64,000 bases of DNA from Pseudomonadota bacterium (GCA_018262235.1 JAGTRY010000009.1:1-64000), one strand, 5' to 3'. Positions 46,137-54,909 are shown, counted from the stretch's first letter. A program made the numbers and translations. Notes: generated from the letters alone by a model not told the origin.

Positions 46137-47584
46137 CTCGCTGGTGGCGAAGCGGGCGTGGCGGCCTGGCGCATGCGCGCGATGATCTGGCGCAGGCGTT
46201 TGGCTTCTTCCACGCGCGGATGATCCGGGAAGCGGTTGATCAACGTGATGAAAAAGCGTTCGGCCAGCGCATCCTGACTGAGGTCTTCGCACAGGATCCG
46301 TCCGCCCAGGAAATAGACTTCGGCGAGCAGCGGATGATTGCGGAAGGCCTTGTCGAAGCCGTTGAGGATTTCCATGGCCAGCTTCGGCTCACGTCCGGCA
46401 CGCGCAGCCTCGGCCAGCTGCAACACCGTGCCGGCGTCTTCCGGGCGGAAATCGGGTTGTCTTTCGCGGCAGCGTTTCCAGGCTTCCAGTGCATTGCGTT
46501 TCTGCTCGCGGCGCAGCAGCAGCGGGATCAGGCGCTGCGAGTGGTTGATCAGACGATCATCCTTGCCGGCCAGATGCAGGAGCTTGTTGTAACGTTCCTG
46601 GACCGCCGTGTTTTCCGGGTCCAGCCGTTGCGCTTCATAGGCGACTTCCAGCGCCTGATCGACCTGGCCTTCGGCGAGAAACCCGGCAATTCGCGCCGAG
46701 TCAGGATCTTCCTTGGCCTTTGCGGCGGCAGACGCGCTGCGCCCGCCCGGCAGGACTTCCACTTCCAGACCGAGGGATTCGTGGAACTGGTACAGCACGT
46801 AGCCCAGCATGTTGAAAGCGATCAGGGTGAAGTGCATACCCACCGCGGTGATCAACCAGATCGAGCCCGCCAGGCTGGGACGCATGCGCTGGAAGAAGGA
46901 GTGGATGCCTTCCTGCGCGGCGTTGAGGGCGACCTCGTCCTGCGTCCGGAATGCATGCTGCATGGCCCCCTGCAGCGCGCCCCACTGTTCCACCAAAGGC
47001 ATGATGCTGTACTGGAAGACCTTGGCCATCAGGAACATCTGGGCCGAGGACAGGAAGAACAGGAACACACACAGCAGCGCATACGGCTTGCCCACGCCGC
47101 TGATGATGCTCCAGCTGGCGGCTGGGTTCAGCCCGGTAAACAGACTGCGGCTGATGACCATCGCCATCAGGGCTGCCGGCGTGATCACCGTGACGGCAAA
47201 GTTCGCGATGACGCCCATGCTGTTGCCGAACAAGGCCGCGATCAGGCCGACGAAAAAGCCCGGGATCAGGAACAGGGCGATGATCTTGAACGGCATGTGT
47301 GCAAGGGTCTCATCCTGGATGGGGGAATAATCCGCGGGCGAGAGCCGCCCCAGCGAAGTTTCCGAGAGGACCCGGCTGCCAAAGCGCAACAGGAAGATCC
47401 AGGCCAGCAAGGACAGGCCGGTGATCAGCACGGCGATGGCACCCGGACTGCTGCCGAAGGCTCCGGCGGCCGGAATCGCCGCGAAGATCAGCACCCGCCA
47501 CAGGGCTGAAGGGATCAGCGGGAACACGAAGAAGCGCGGCACGCGTGTCCAGAAAGGCGAAATCAGGGAAGTGGTGCTGGCCAT
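46133..47584 (-). CDS. Membrane protein with C-terminal TPR-like region
   Basis: A 483-residue protein: six or so hydrophobic helices in the first 270 residues (RVLIFAAIPAAGAFG, IALFLIPGFFVGLIAALFG, LLCVFLFFLSSAQMFLMAKV, LITAVGMHFTLIAFNML), then about 200 residues of TPR-like helices (ARIAGFLAEGQVDQALEVAYEAQRLDPENTAVQERYNKLL...). I do not recognise a defined family. It is convergent with the rhomboid gene, which has a similar TPR-like tail; a functional tie is possible but unproven. Confidence 0.75.
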   Translation of the reverse strand: MASTTSLISPFWTRVPRFFVFPLIPSALWRVLIFAAIPAAGAFGSSPGAIAVLITGLSLLAWIFLLRFGSRVLSETSLGRLSPADYSPIQDETLAHMPFKIIALFLIPGFFVGLIAALFGNSMGVIANFAVTVITPAALMAMVISRSLFTGLNPAASWSIISGVGKPYALLCVFLFFLSSAQMFLMAKVFQYSIMPLVEQWGALQGAMQHAFRTQDEVALNAAQEGIHSFFQRMRPSLAGSIWLITAVGMHFTLIAFNMLGYVLYQFHESLGLEVEVLPGGRSASAAAKAKEDPDSARIAGFLAEGQVDQALEVAYEAQRLDPENTAVQERYNKLLHLAGKDDRLINHSQRLIPLLLRREQKRNALEAWKRCRERQPDFRPEDAGTVLQLAEAARAGREPKLAMEILNGFDKAFRNHPLLAEVYFLGGRILCEDLSQDALAERFFITLINRFPDHPRVEEAKRLRQIIARMRQAATPASPPAS

Positions 47585-47701
47585 GCTCGGGATCCGCGTT
47601 GGGAATGACAGACGGGATTATGCCTGTTGGGCGGGAGGAGGGCTATCTGGCCGAAGGGGGCGTGATCCGCCATGCGGCAGGTGAGGACGCATACGAAGCG
47701 C

Positions 47702-47730
47702 TTGAATCAATCACTATATGGTTATATAGT
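47702..47730 (+). promoter_or_regulatory. Promoter with overlapping operator palindrome for the DUF4395 gene
   Basis: TTGAAT (47702-47707), a 17-base spacer and TATAGT (47725-47730) form a good sigma-70 promoter. The perfect palindrome ACTATAT-GGTT-ATATAGT (47713-47730) covers the spacer and the -10 box, ideally placed for a repressor. AT-rich ATAT-type palindromes of this form are used by ArsR/SmtB-family repressors such as BigR; which protein binds here is inference. Confidence 0.7.
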
Positions 47731-47762
47731 ATGTTTATACAAAATTCTCCCAGGAGTTTGCC

Positions 47763-48182
47763 ATGCTGCGATTCGATGTTCCGCCCGTCTGGTCCAATGC
47801 CGTGCGTGTAGACGCGCTGCTCACCTTTGCCATCAGCGCGGCGGCCTTGCTCGGTTTTCCGTATCTGGTGCCGGTGCTGAGCGTGATGAGCCTGGTCCGT
47901 GGTTTCCTGGGCCATCATCGCTGCCCTTCGCATCGGCTCTATGCGGGCTTGCTGCAGAAGCTTGGCATGGCCGGCAAGCAGGAAAATGCCGGTGCCAAGA
48001 TGTTTGCCAACAAGCTGCTGCTGATCGCCAGCACCATCGCTACGGTGCTCTATCTTGCGGGAAGTGGCATGTGGGTGCTGCCGGTGTCGGCCCTGCTGGT
48101 GTTCTCTTTCCTCGAAAGCCTGTTCAGCTTCTGCGTGGCTTGCTGGGCTTACACCTTGTGGTATCGGCTGCGCGGGGCGTGA
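47763..48182 (+). CDS. DUF4395 family membrane protein
   Basis: A 139-residue inner-membrane protein. NAVRVDALLTFAISAAALL starts the DUF4395 pattern; HHRCPSHRLYAG and AGAKMFANKL follow, and a CVACWAYTLW helix ends with a Cys pair. Function of the family is unknown; members often lie with thiol or sulfide-related genes. Ribosome site AGGAG about 8 bases upstream. It has its own regulated-looking promoter. Confidence 0.85.
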   Translation: MLRFDVPPVWSNAVRVDALLTFAISAAALLGFPYLVPVLSVMSLVRGFLGHHRCPSHRLYAGLLQKLGMAGKQENAGAKMFANKLLLIASTIATVLYLAGSGMWVLPVSALLVFSFLESLFSFCVACWAYTLWYRLRGA

Positions 48183-48377
48183 GCCCCATGGTCACCGCTT
48201 ACCACCCGCCTGTAACCGCATACCCGCGGCAAGTCGCCACTGGCAGGAATGTTGATCCATTCCCGGCGTGTGTTTCTAAGATAGGCAGGCCCGCATGTCC
48301 GTGCGGGCCACCCATTTCGCGAGACGCCGCTGGTGCAGCAAAGCCCCGGCGCCTCAGGTCAACCCGGAACGCTTGCC

Positions 48378-48662
48378 ATGCTCACCCTTTCAGACGACGC
48401 CCTTGCCCTCATCGCCGAACGTCAGCAATCTATCTACATCGACGCGCCGCAAACCATCGAAGCTTGTTGTCTGGAAATCACGGCCTGCCCCACTGTCCGC
48501 TTCGGCAAGCCGCGTGCGCTGGACAAGTACACGCTGCGGCAGATCCAGGGCGCTGAAGTCTATGTGCCGCACCGCTTTCCCAGCGCACACACACTGTCGA
48601 TCCGTGCCAAGCGCTTTCTCGGGCGCAGGTTCCTGTTCATCCACGGCTGGAAACTGGCCTGA
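48378..48662 (+). CDS. Small protein of unknown family with Cys-Cys motif
   Basis: A 94-residue soluble protein (MLTLSDDALALIAERQQ start). Its centre has ACCLEITACP, a vicinal Cys pair plus a third Cys, then VRFGKPRALDKYTLRQIQGAEVYVPHRF. Three close cysteines suggest metal or persulfide binding. I do not know the family. The ATG at 48378 is preferred to a longer frame from 48333 by sequence character; no strong ribosome site is visible (GGAAC). 195 bases after DUF4395 on the same strand. Confidence 0.65.
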   Translation: MLTLSDDALALIAERQQSIYIDAPQTIEACCLEITACPTVRFGKPRALDKYTLRQIQGAEVYVPHRFPSAHTLSIRAKRFLGRRFLFIHGWKLA

Positions 48663-49183
48663 ACCTCGGCGGCACAAGCGTGTCTGCTTGAGCGTTTCAT
48701 GAAAACCGCATCATATGTTTCCGCTTAGGGCGCTTATTGCCGCTGCGGCCCCGGTCCTGGCATGGCGACTGCTTGTAAACGACCAGTGCTGTTTTGTTGC
48801 ATGTGTTTGCCCCACGAGGCGATTGTCTGTGTTCCCTTCCGGAGGAGGGTCGGACCGTCAGCTCGCGGGACTGGCCGGATCCCTTGCGGGATGCGGCCGG
48901 CACAGAACGACAGGCCACCGGCGCCCTCCCCAGCCGTTGTACCAATCAGGTGTGTTCTGCGCCTGAAGGGATGAGCGCCGCCCATCCCATTTCTCCATCT
49001 GCAGTTTTACGGGTGTTGCTCATCGAGGCTTTGTGCCGGTGACCATGCCCGTTTTGTGGTCATTCCCTTGCTGAAACGCACCAGTCCTGTGCGGCTCGGG
49101 CCGTACGGGCCCGGACTGTCTGTATGGGGGCGCCGCCGGCGTCGATGTAGGCTTTCCGTGGATTACGCAATGGGAGTCGAAGC
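48663..49183. other. 521-base intergenic region without a recognisable gene
   Basis: Open frames here on both strands are short and mirror each other, with low-quality sequence. The 18-base motif GTCTGCTTGAG(C/T)GTTTCA at 48682-48699 recurs at 49793-49810. The last 60 bases must contain the cytochrome b561 promoter. Confidence 0.5.
48682..48699 (+). repeat. 18-base repeat, copy 1
   Basis: GTCTGCTTGAGCGTTTCA, differing at one base from the copy at 49793-49810. Both copies lie a few bases after a stop codon and bracket the cytochrome b561 gene. Confidence 0.7.
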
Positions 49184-49783
49184 ATGAAATCAAATCGTCA
49201 TCATCCGGTGATCCGGGTTCTGCACTGGGCAGTTGCCTTCATGGTTGTGGCCGCACTGGCTATGAGTACCTTCGTCATGGCGAAGATTCCGGACCAGGAT
49301 CCAGAAAAGCTCGCCGCATCGCTGCGTCACATGAGCGTGGGCCTGCTGATCTGTCTCGCCACGCTGGCGCGCCTCGTCTATCGCCGCAAGACCAAACGCC
49401 TGCCGGCCCTCTCCTCCGGCATGGCCTGGGCCGACGTGCTGGCCGCCATCGTCCACCGCTCGCTCGACGTGCTGGTGCTGACCATGGTGGTGAGCGGTAT
49501 CGCCATGGCGCTCATGAGTGGTTTGCCGCTGATTGCGCTACACGGTGGCGCCTTCCCGGTGGCGATCAATCACATGAGCGCGCACACCATCCACGTCGTG
49601 GTGGCGAACGTGCTGGCCGGCATCCTGGTGCTGCACATCGGGGGCGCGCTGTTCCACCAGTTCATCCTGCGTGATGGCCTGCTCTCGCGGATGATGTTCG
49701 ATCCGCGCACCCTTCTCCAGCGCATTCCCGGCCTCGACGGGGTGCTCAAACTGTCTTCCCAATCCGCCAGCCGGAAGGCCTGA
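49184..49783 (+). CDS. Cytochrome b561
   Basis: A 199-residue four-helix membrane protein. Histidines H14 (IRVLHWAVAF), H49 (RHMSVGLL), and the later RSLDVLVLTMVVSG and AHTIHVVVANVLAGILVLHI helices provide heme b ligands in the YodB/CybB pattern. It likely passes electrons from quinol to a periplasmic acceptor. Ribosome site GGGAG. Flanked by the two 18-base repeats. Confidence 0.9.
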   Translation: MKSNRHHPVIRVLHWAVAFMVVAALAMSTFVMAKIPDQDPEKLAASLRHMSVGLLICLATLARLVYRRKTKRLPALSSGMAWADVLAAIVHRSLDVLVLTMVVSGIAMALMSGLPLIALHGGAFPVAINHMSAHTIHVVVANVLAGILVLHIGGALFHQFILRDGLLSRMMFDPRTLLQRIPGLDGVLKLSSQSASRKA

Positions 49784-49792
49784 GCACGCACG

Positions 49793-49810
49793 GTCTGCTT
49801 GAGTGTTTCA
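49793..49810 (+). repeat. 18-base repeat, copy 2
   Basis: GTCTGCTTGAGTGTTTCA; see copy 1 at 48682. Confidence 0.7.
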
Positions 49811-49861
49811 ACCCCTTCCCTTGCCAGGGGAGGGGCATCTGGTGGGCATATCGCGCTGGTT

Positions 49862-50353
49862 TCAGCGCAGCAGCGCCATCGCCAGTGTGTCGAAGTATTC
49901 GCCATCGATGCAGTTGCCGCGCCGGCGTACCCCCTCCGCAACGAAGCCAAAACGGTCGTAGAGTGCGCGCGCATTGGGGTTGTCACAGCGTACGGTCAGC
50001 TCGATGCGGGTCAGCCCTTTGGCCCATGCCTTATCTAGCGTCGCGGCCATGAGGCGTGCGCCCAGGCCTTGATGGCGGGCCGACGGGATCAAGCCGATAC
50101 CCAGATGTCCCACGTGGGCCTGCACCGGCATCATGTTTGGCAGTACATCACACCAGCCCACCACTTCTTCATCTTGCAAAGCGACGAACTGGCACAGGTC
50201 ATTGGTAACAATGTTGCGGTAGAACAGCAGGGATTGCTCGAAAGGCGGAGCCTGCAGGAAAGCCAGATATTTCCGCTCGCGCGCCACGATATCCAGCGCA
50301 CGGTGCAGGCCGTGAAAGTGTGCTTCGGTGGTGGGGGCGAGGGTGTAGGGCAT
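49862..50353 (-). CDS. GNAT family N-acetyltransferase
   Basis: A 163-residue acetyltransferase. HLGIGLIPSARHQGLGARLMAATLDKAWAKGLTRIELTVRCDNPNARALYDRFGFVAEG contains the acetyl-CoA loop (RHQGLGARL, standing in for RGxGxG/A) and the ALYxxFGF motif. Acceptor unknown. Start at 50353 (MPYTLAPTTEAH) gives a standard-length GNAT. The repeat element at 50372-50580 begins 18 bases upstream. Confidence 0.88.
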   Translation of the reverse strand: MPYTLAPTTEAHFHGLHRALDIVARERKYLAFLQAPPFEQSLLFYRNIVTNDLCQFVALQDEEVVGWCDVLPNMMPVQAHVGHLGIGLIPSARHQGLGARLMAATLDKAWAKGLTRIELTVRCDNPNARALYDRFGFVAEGVRRRGNCIDGEYFDTLAMALLR

Positions 50354-50371
50354 GGGGTTCGGGACAATTTT

Positions 50372-50580
50372 CGTAGGTTGGAAAAGCGAAGCGCCTTTTG
50401 GCATATAGGCGCTCAATCATGCGCAAGATTGTTGCTACCACGCTCCGCGTGGTAACGCCTGTGCGGACGTTCCTGCATCCCTTTTGCGAAGCCGGAGCAA
50501 GTCGACGCAGAGCGTCTCAAAACGGGTTCCCACGCAGGAGCGTGGGAACCATCAATTCATTCCATCCAGCCCAACCTACG
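50372..50580. repeat. Intergenic element with terminal inverted repeats and three hairpins
   Basis: Perfect 10-base terminal inverted repeats CGTAGGTTGG (50372-50381) and CCAACCTACG (50571-50580) enclose three stem-loops: TACCACGC-TCC-GCGTGGTA (50436-50454), GACGC-AGA-GCGTC (about 50502-50516) and GGTTCCCACGC-AGGA-GCGTGGGAACC (50525-50550). Hairpins of these sequences are well known as dispersed repeats in proteobacteria. No coding capacity. Its right end contains the stop codon of the TIR gene. Confidence 0.7.
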
Positions 50581-51610
50581 CGCTTAAGCGCTGCAAAATA
50601 AAGTTTGCAACCTCACTGGGATTGAATTTTCGAGCGTCGATATAACCATCGATTGATAAAACACCATCGACTGGAGCATCGTCAAACCGGATGAACATAA
50701 CCCGATCATCCTCTTTGGTTTTGATGATGTCGCGGATGGCTCTCCATTCCAAGCCACACCAGTGTTTTTGAGCGTATTCGGAAGAAAGAAATACGACGAG
50801 TAGTTCGCTTTGTTTACGATAGATATTCTGAAGAAACGTATCTAGGTTAGGCCGAGCAAGCTGAGCTTGATAGTCATAGTCGTAGAAAATGGAGTCTGGT
50901 CCAAGGGTTTGTCGAAGCGCGCTAACTACATCTACTACGAACCCCCTTCGTTCGCCAGGAAACGACATTGCGACCTTGAAATTGATATCGGCAAGACAAC
51001 GAATGGAACGGTCAACCTTTCCAATCGAGAGATCTTCCGCAAGACGTTCCAGTGCTAACAGCGATAGAGAAAACGGATCTGGTTCAATTTTGTGGACGAA
51101 CTCTCTCCCTGGACTTGTCATGGAAAGGTGGTAGAGCAGAAAGTTGATCCAAATAGCTAGCGGATTGTCGTTTGTAACTACGGTTGGCTTTGCTGAAGGA
51201 TGCGCTGAACGTTTGCTTTGAATGATTTCGTCTGTCACTCGGCACTTGATGGTTCTGGCTTCTTGCTCGTCGAATAAGCTGCCCGCACGTTGAGCCATCC
51301 TGACGAATAAGTCGTATGCATGGCCTTCAATTATGGCAAAGGCTGAAGTCTCAGCCCCCCGCAGCCCCCATTGAAGCTCGCTTTCTTGAATGTTTGTTCC
51401 TAGATGATCTGTGTCTCGTGCGGAGTCAAGTTGTCCGTAGTATTGCCACAACATGATTGCGTGGTTGGGCGAAGAAAATGTGCGATCTACGCTTGCGCCT
51501 TGTTGACCCACAAAAAAGGTGCTCAGCTGAATGTCTGTGAATTTTGAAGCTTCACCCTCAAAAGCTTTGAGCAAGCGCTGAATTTCGGCAGATTTAGTCG
51601 ATAGGGGCAT
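50576..51610 (-). CDS. TIR-domain protein, predicted NADase/defence effector
   Basis: A 344-residue protein. Residues about 211-340 are a TIR domain: KVAMSFPGERRGFVVDVVSALR (strand A, helix), a BB-loop region (YDYDYQAQLARPNL), LLVVFLSSEYAQKHWCGLEWRAI with Cys285 and the likely catalytic Glu288, and RVMFIRFDD. Residues 1-210 are helical and unfamiliar, perhaps a sensing or oligomerising domain. Bacterial TIR proteins cleave NAD+ or make signal nucleotides in abortive anti-phage defence; activity here is inferred. The gene is clearly AT-richer (near 45% GC by eye) than its neighbours, has a weak ribosome site, no partner gene, and its TAG stop lies in the flanking repeat, all pointing to acquisition. 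Confidence 0.85.
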   Translation of the reverse strand: MPLSTKSAEIQRLLKAFEGEASKFTDIQLSTFFVGQQGASVDRTFSSPNHAIMLWQYYGQLDSARDTDHLGTNIQESELQWGLRGAETSAFAIIEGHAYDLFVRMAQRAGSLFDEQEARTIKCRVTDEIIQSKRSAHPSAKPTVVTNDNPLAIWINFLLYHLSMTSPGREFVHKIEPDPFSLSLLALERLAEDLSIGKVDRSIRCLADINFKVAMSFPGERRGFVVDVVSALRQTLGPDSIFYDYDYQAQLARPNLDTFLQNIYRKQSELLVVFLSSEYAQKHWCGLEWRAIRDIIKTKEDDRVMFIRFDDAPVDGVLSIDGYIDARKFNPSEVANFILQRLSA

Positions 51611-51626
51611 GTTAATTTCAGAGCGG

Positions 51627-53168
51627 TTACCGCCTCCCCCCCAGAATCGACCCCAACACCCCGCGCACGATTTCGCGTCCGACCGCGCTGCCGATGGTGC
51701 GGGTCATGGATTTGGCTGCGGCCTGGGCGAGGCCGTCGTGATGGCCGCCGCGCGGGCCAGTGGTGCCGAAGAGCACGTCGCCGAGCATGCCACCCAGGCC
51801 GCCGAGCAACCCACCCCCTTCGCTTTGCGGCGCGGGCTGGGTGTTGCCGGGCAGGCTGCCTGACGATGCAGGTGCAGCGCCCGTCTTCGCGGCAGGGGCG
51901 GCCTGCAGTTTCTCGTAGGCGGATTCGCGGTCCAGCGCTTCTTCGTAGGCGCCATACACCAGCGAGTTGTTGATCGCCGCGTTGCGCTCGTCCGCGTTCA
52001 AGGGGCCAATGCGTGAGCTGGGGGGCAGCACGAAGGCGCGTTCGACAATGCAGGGCGTGCCCTTGGCGTCCAGGAAGGAGATCAGTGCCTCGCCCACACC
52101 CAGTTCGGTGATCGCGGCTTCGGTGCTGAACTTGGCATTCGCGCGCATGGTTTCGGCGGCGACCTTGACGGCCTTCTGGTCGCGCGGGGTGAAGGCGCGC
52201 AAGGCGTGCTGCACGCGGTTGCCGAGCTGGCCCAGCACCGTGTCCGGCACATCCAGCGGGTTCTGGGTGACGAAGTAAATGCCGACGCCTTTGGAGCGGA
52301 TCAGGCGTACAACCTGTTCGATCTTTTCCAGCAGCGCGGGCGGAGCGTCATTGAAGAGCAGGTGGGCTTCGTCGAAGAAGAACACGAGTTTGGGTTTGTC
52401 CAGATCGCCGGCCTCAGGCAATTGCTCGAAGAGCTCGGCGAGCATCCACAGCAGGAAGCTGGCGTAGAGCTTGGGCGCGTTGGTGAGCTTGTCGGCGGCG
52501 AGGATGTTGATCACGCCGCGACCATTCGCATCGGTCTGGATCAGGTCCATGATGTTGAGCATCGGCTCGCCGAAGAACTTGTCGGCGCCTTGTTCTTCGA
52601 GTGTCAGCAGGCCGCGCTGGATCGCGCCAATGCTGGCGGCGGAGACGTTGCCGTATTTCGTGGTCAGCTCGCGGGCGTTCTCGCCGATCCATTGCACCAT
52701 GGCGCGCAGGTCTTTCAGGTCGAGCAGCAGCAGGCCATTGTCATCCGCAACCTTGAACACGATCTGGAGCACACCGGCCTGGGTTTCGTTGAGCGAGAGC
52801 AGGCGCCCGATCAGCAGCGGGCCCATGTCGGAAATCGTGGCGCGCACCGGGTGGCCTTCGGCACCGAAGACGTCCCACAGCGTGAGCATGAATTTCGCCG
52901 GCTCCCAATCCTTCACGCCGAGCGCGTCGAGGCGTTCCTGCAGCTTGGGCTTGAGTTCGCCCGCAGCACCGAGGCCGGAGAGGTCGCCCTTCACATCGGC
53001 CATGAACACGGGCACGCCGATGTTGGCGAAGGATTCGGCCAGTTTCTGCAGGGTGACGGTCTTGCCGGTGCCGGTAGCGCCGGTGATCAGGCCGTGGCGG
53101 TTGGCGAATTGGGGCAGCAGGGCAATTTCGGTGTCGCCAGTGCGGGCGATGACGAGGGGGGCACTCAT
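51627..53168 (-). CDS. yjgR: HerA-like ATPase, YjgR (DUF853) type
   Basis: A 513-residue ATPase: Walker [13 protein letters not shown] (about 34-45), Walker B region [13 protein letters not shown], and [19 protein letters not shown] typical of the DUF853 branch. The C-terminal tail is low complexity with Gly-rich [18 protein letters not shown]. Role unknown. Start at 53168 ([11 protein letters not shown]) has GGAGA upstream. The gene lies 17 bases upstream of the TIR gene on the same strand, but base composition differs sharply. Confidence 0.9.
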   Translation of the reverse strand: MSAPLVIARTGDTEIALLPQFANRHGLITGATGTGKTVTLQKLAESFANIGVPVFMADVKGDLSGLGAAGELKPKLQERLDALGVKDWEPAKFMLTLWDVFGAEGHPVRATISDMGPLLIGRLLSLNETQAGVLQIVFKVADDNGLLLLDLKDLRAMVQWIGENARELTTKYGNVSAASIGAIQRGLLTLEEQGADKFFGEPMLNIMDLIQTDANGRGVINILAADKLTNAPKLYASFLLWMLAELFEQLPEAGDLDKPKLVFFFDEAHLLFNDAPPALLEKIEQVVRLIRSKGVGIYFVTQNPLDVPDTVLGQLGNRVQHALRAFTPRDQKAVKVAAETMRANAKFSTEAAITELGVGEALISFLDAKGTPCIVERAFVLPPSSRIGPLNADERNAAINNSLVYGAYEEALDRESAYEKLQAAPAAKTGAAPASSGSLPGNTQPAPQSEGGGLLGGLGGMLGDVLFGTTGPRGGHHDGLAQAAAKSMTRTIGSAVGREIVRGVLGSILGGRR

Positions 53169-53236
53169 GTTCTCAGGTCTCCATGCAAGAGGCTTATTTA
53201 TACCTTCTCCAGCCATCTGGCTGTGTGCCAGGATGC

Positions 53237-53265
53237 AAAAAAACGGGCGCGAAATTTTGCGCCCG
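53237..53265 (-). terminator. Terminator of the 53305-53961 gene
   Basis: CGGGCGC / GCGCCCG arms (53244-53250, 53259-53265) around eight bases; on the minus strand the stem is followed by TTTTTTT. Confidence 0.88.
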
Positions 53266-53304
53266 AGTGGGGAGGGTGCTGCAGAAGTGCGCTGACCGGC
53301 CGGT

Positions 53305-53961
53305 TTATTTGTTGGCGCAGCCGGCCGTGCATTGATCGAAGCTGGTGGTGCAGTTGCTGCTGCGTCCGCAGGCGTAGAGACGATTGCCGCAAGCTTGCAT
53401 GCAGGCGTTCCAGGCTGGGCTGGCCGGGTTCTCGTTGAGCTTGAGTACCGTGCCGGAGTGGCTTTCAGCGCGCGGGGCGGGTTTCGTCGCGACGCAACTG
53501 CTCAGTGCCAGCGCGCGTGGCGGGGCTGGCAATCTGGCTGATTCGGCTTCGGCCAGCGCCAGATCGGCTTCAATGGCGTCCAGACCGGTGTCGCCCTTGA
53601 CCAGCTTGGAGCGAAGCAGGGTATTGGCGGCCCAGCAATCGGCGCGGTGGGCGTTGGCCTCACTGCGGACAAGATCAATGGGCATGCCCAGGCGGGTCCA
53701 GGCGCATTCATGGGCGTAGAGGAAGGCGCGCGTTTCCGGCAGGAGTTGCGGCAGCAGGCTGGGGTTGTAGAAGATCACCCGGTTGCCTTCCACCAGGCGG
53801 GTTTCCACCAGCACCGGTAGGGCCGGATCCGCCTGGCTGGCGACCGGGCGCTCGCGCGAATCGACACAGCCGGCAAAGCTGAAACTCACCGTTTCGGCCG
53901 CAGCACAGACCTGGGCGAACAGGAGGCCGACGCAGATCAGGGGGGCGAACAGTCGATTCAT
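53305..53961 (-). CDS. Exported Cys-rich protein with degenerate HExxH motif
   Basis: A 218-residue exported protein with signal peptide (cleavage after CAA/AAA near residue 22). [13 protein letters not shown] (His84, Glu85) followed by [20 protein letters not shown] resembles exported putative zinc peptidases with HECxH and E...ADCWA, but the second His is replaced by Trp. The C-terminus has six cysteines ([32 protein letters not shown]), probably disulfide-bonded. Start at 53961 has GGAGA 8 bases upstream. Function unknown. Confidence 0.75.
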   Translation of the reverse strand: MNRLFAPLICVGLLFAQVCAAAETVSFSFAGCVDSRERPVASQADPALPVLVETRLVEGNRVIFYNPSLLPQLLPETRAFLYAHECAWTRLGMPIDLVRSEANAHRADCWAANTLLRSKLVKGDTGLDAIEADLALAEAESARLPAPPRALALSSCVATKPAPRAESHSGTVLKLNENPASPAWNACMQACGNRLYACGRSSNCTTSFDQCTAGCANK

Positions 53962-54037
53962 GGTCAATCTCCACAACTAATTGCCGCAATCTAGCAGGCG
54001 CAGCCAATCGGCCTGCTGGCCGGCTGATCGGCGGTTG

Positions 54038-54043
54038 TATAAT
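54038..54043 (+). promoter_or_regulatory. Candidate -10 box of yebC
   Basis: A perfect TATAAT lies 40 bases upstream of the yebC start; no convincing -35 hexamer is visible at the usual distance. Confidence 0.4.
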
Positions 54044-54082
54044 CCAGACCTTTGTATTTTCTGCGCATTTTCAGGGGAAATC

Positions 54083-54808
54083 ATGGCAGGTCATTCCAAA
54101 TGGGCCAATATCCAGCACCGCAAAGGGCGTCAGGACGCCAAGCGGGGCAAAGTCTTCACCAAACTGATCAAGGAAATCACCGTCGCCGCGAAACTCGGCG
54201 GTGGCGATCTGGGCAGCAACCCGCGCTTGCGCCTGGCAGTGGAAAAGGGCAAGGCCGAGTCCTTGCCGAAGGACAACATCGAGAATGCCATCAAGCGCGG
54301 GACCGGTCAGCTTGAAGGCGTGGTGTATGAAGAAGTGCGTTACGAAGGTTACGGCATCGGTGGTGCGGCGGTGATGGTCGATTGCCTGACCGACAACAAG
54401 GTGCGTACCGTCGCGGATGTGCGGCATGCCTTCAGCAAGTACGGCGGCAACATGGGCACCGATGGCAGTGTGGCCTTCCAGTTCAAGCACTGTGGCACGC
54501 TGCTGTTCGCGCCTGGTACGAATGAAGATGCGTTGATGGAAGCCGGGCTCGAAGCCGGTGCCGAAGACGTGGTGAGCAACGACGACGGTTCGATCGAAGT
54601 CATCACCGGGCCGTGGGAATTCTCCGCTGTGAAGGAAGCCCTTGAAAAAGCCGGTTTCAAGGCCGAGTTCGGTGAAGTGACCATGAAGGCCCTGAACGAA
54701 ACCGAGCTTGCCGGTGACGATGCCGTACGCATGCAGAAGCTGATCGACATGCTGGAAATCCTTGACGATGTGCAGGATGTCTACACCTCTGCCGTAATGG
54801 ACGAGTAA
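54083..54808 (+). CDS. yebC: YebC/PmpR family protein (TACO1 type)
   Basis: A 241-residue protein starting [23 protein letters not shown], with [37 protein letters not shown] and [22 protein letters not shown]. Family members have been described as DNA-binding regulators and, more recently, as factors easing ribosome stalling. Ribosome site AGGGGA. In many related genomes yebC is followed by ruvC; here a transporter follows. Confidence 0.95.
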   Translation: MAGHSKWANIQHRKGRQDAKRGKVFTKLIKEITVAAKLGGGDLGSNPRLRLAVEKGKAESLPKDNIENAIKRGTGQLEGVVYEEVRYEGYGIGGAAVMVDCLTDNKVRTVADVRHAFSKYGGNMGTDGSVAFQFKHCGTLLFAPGTNEDALMEAGLEAGAEDVVSNDDGSIEVITGPWEFSAVKEALEKAGFKAEFGEVTMKALNETELAGDDAVRMQKLIDMLEILDDVQDVYTSAVMDE

Positions 54809-54909
54809 TTCCATTTCCAGATCAAGCCTGCTTTGTCGACTTCGGCTTGCCGTGCTACAGCACTGTCTGCGCCTTGTCTTCGCGGCAAGCTTGATGGATA
54901 AATGGAATT
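54807..54909. repeat. Long inverted repeat after yebC
   Basis: 21-base arms (54807-54827 and 54889-54909: AATTCCATTT....ATCAAGC and its complement, four central mismatches) enclose 61 bases that contain a smaller GTGCT-AC-AGCAC palindrome. The left arm begins in the last bases of the yebC stop. Probably a transcript-end structure or small repeat element. Confidence 0.65.

Noticed and set aside
50436-50550. CRISPR-like repeats
   Set aside because: The hairpins have different sequences and spacings, with no repeat-spacer periodicity.
50576-53168. TIR protein and YjgR ATPase as a two-gene defence system
   Set aside because: They are adjacent on one strand, but YjgR is a conserved housekeeping-type protein with normal composition, so the proximity is probably accidental.
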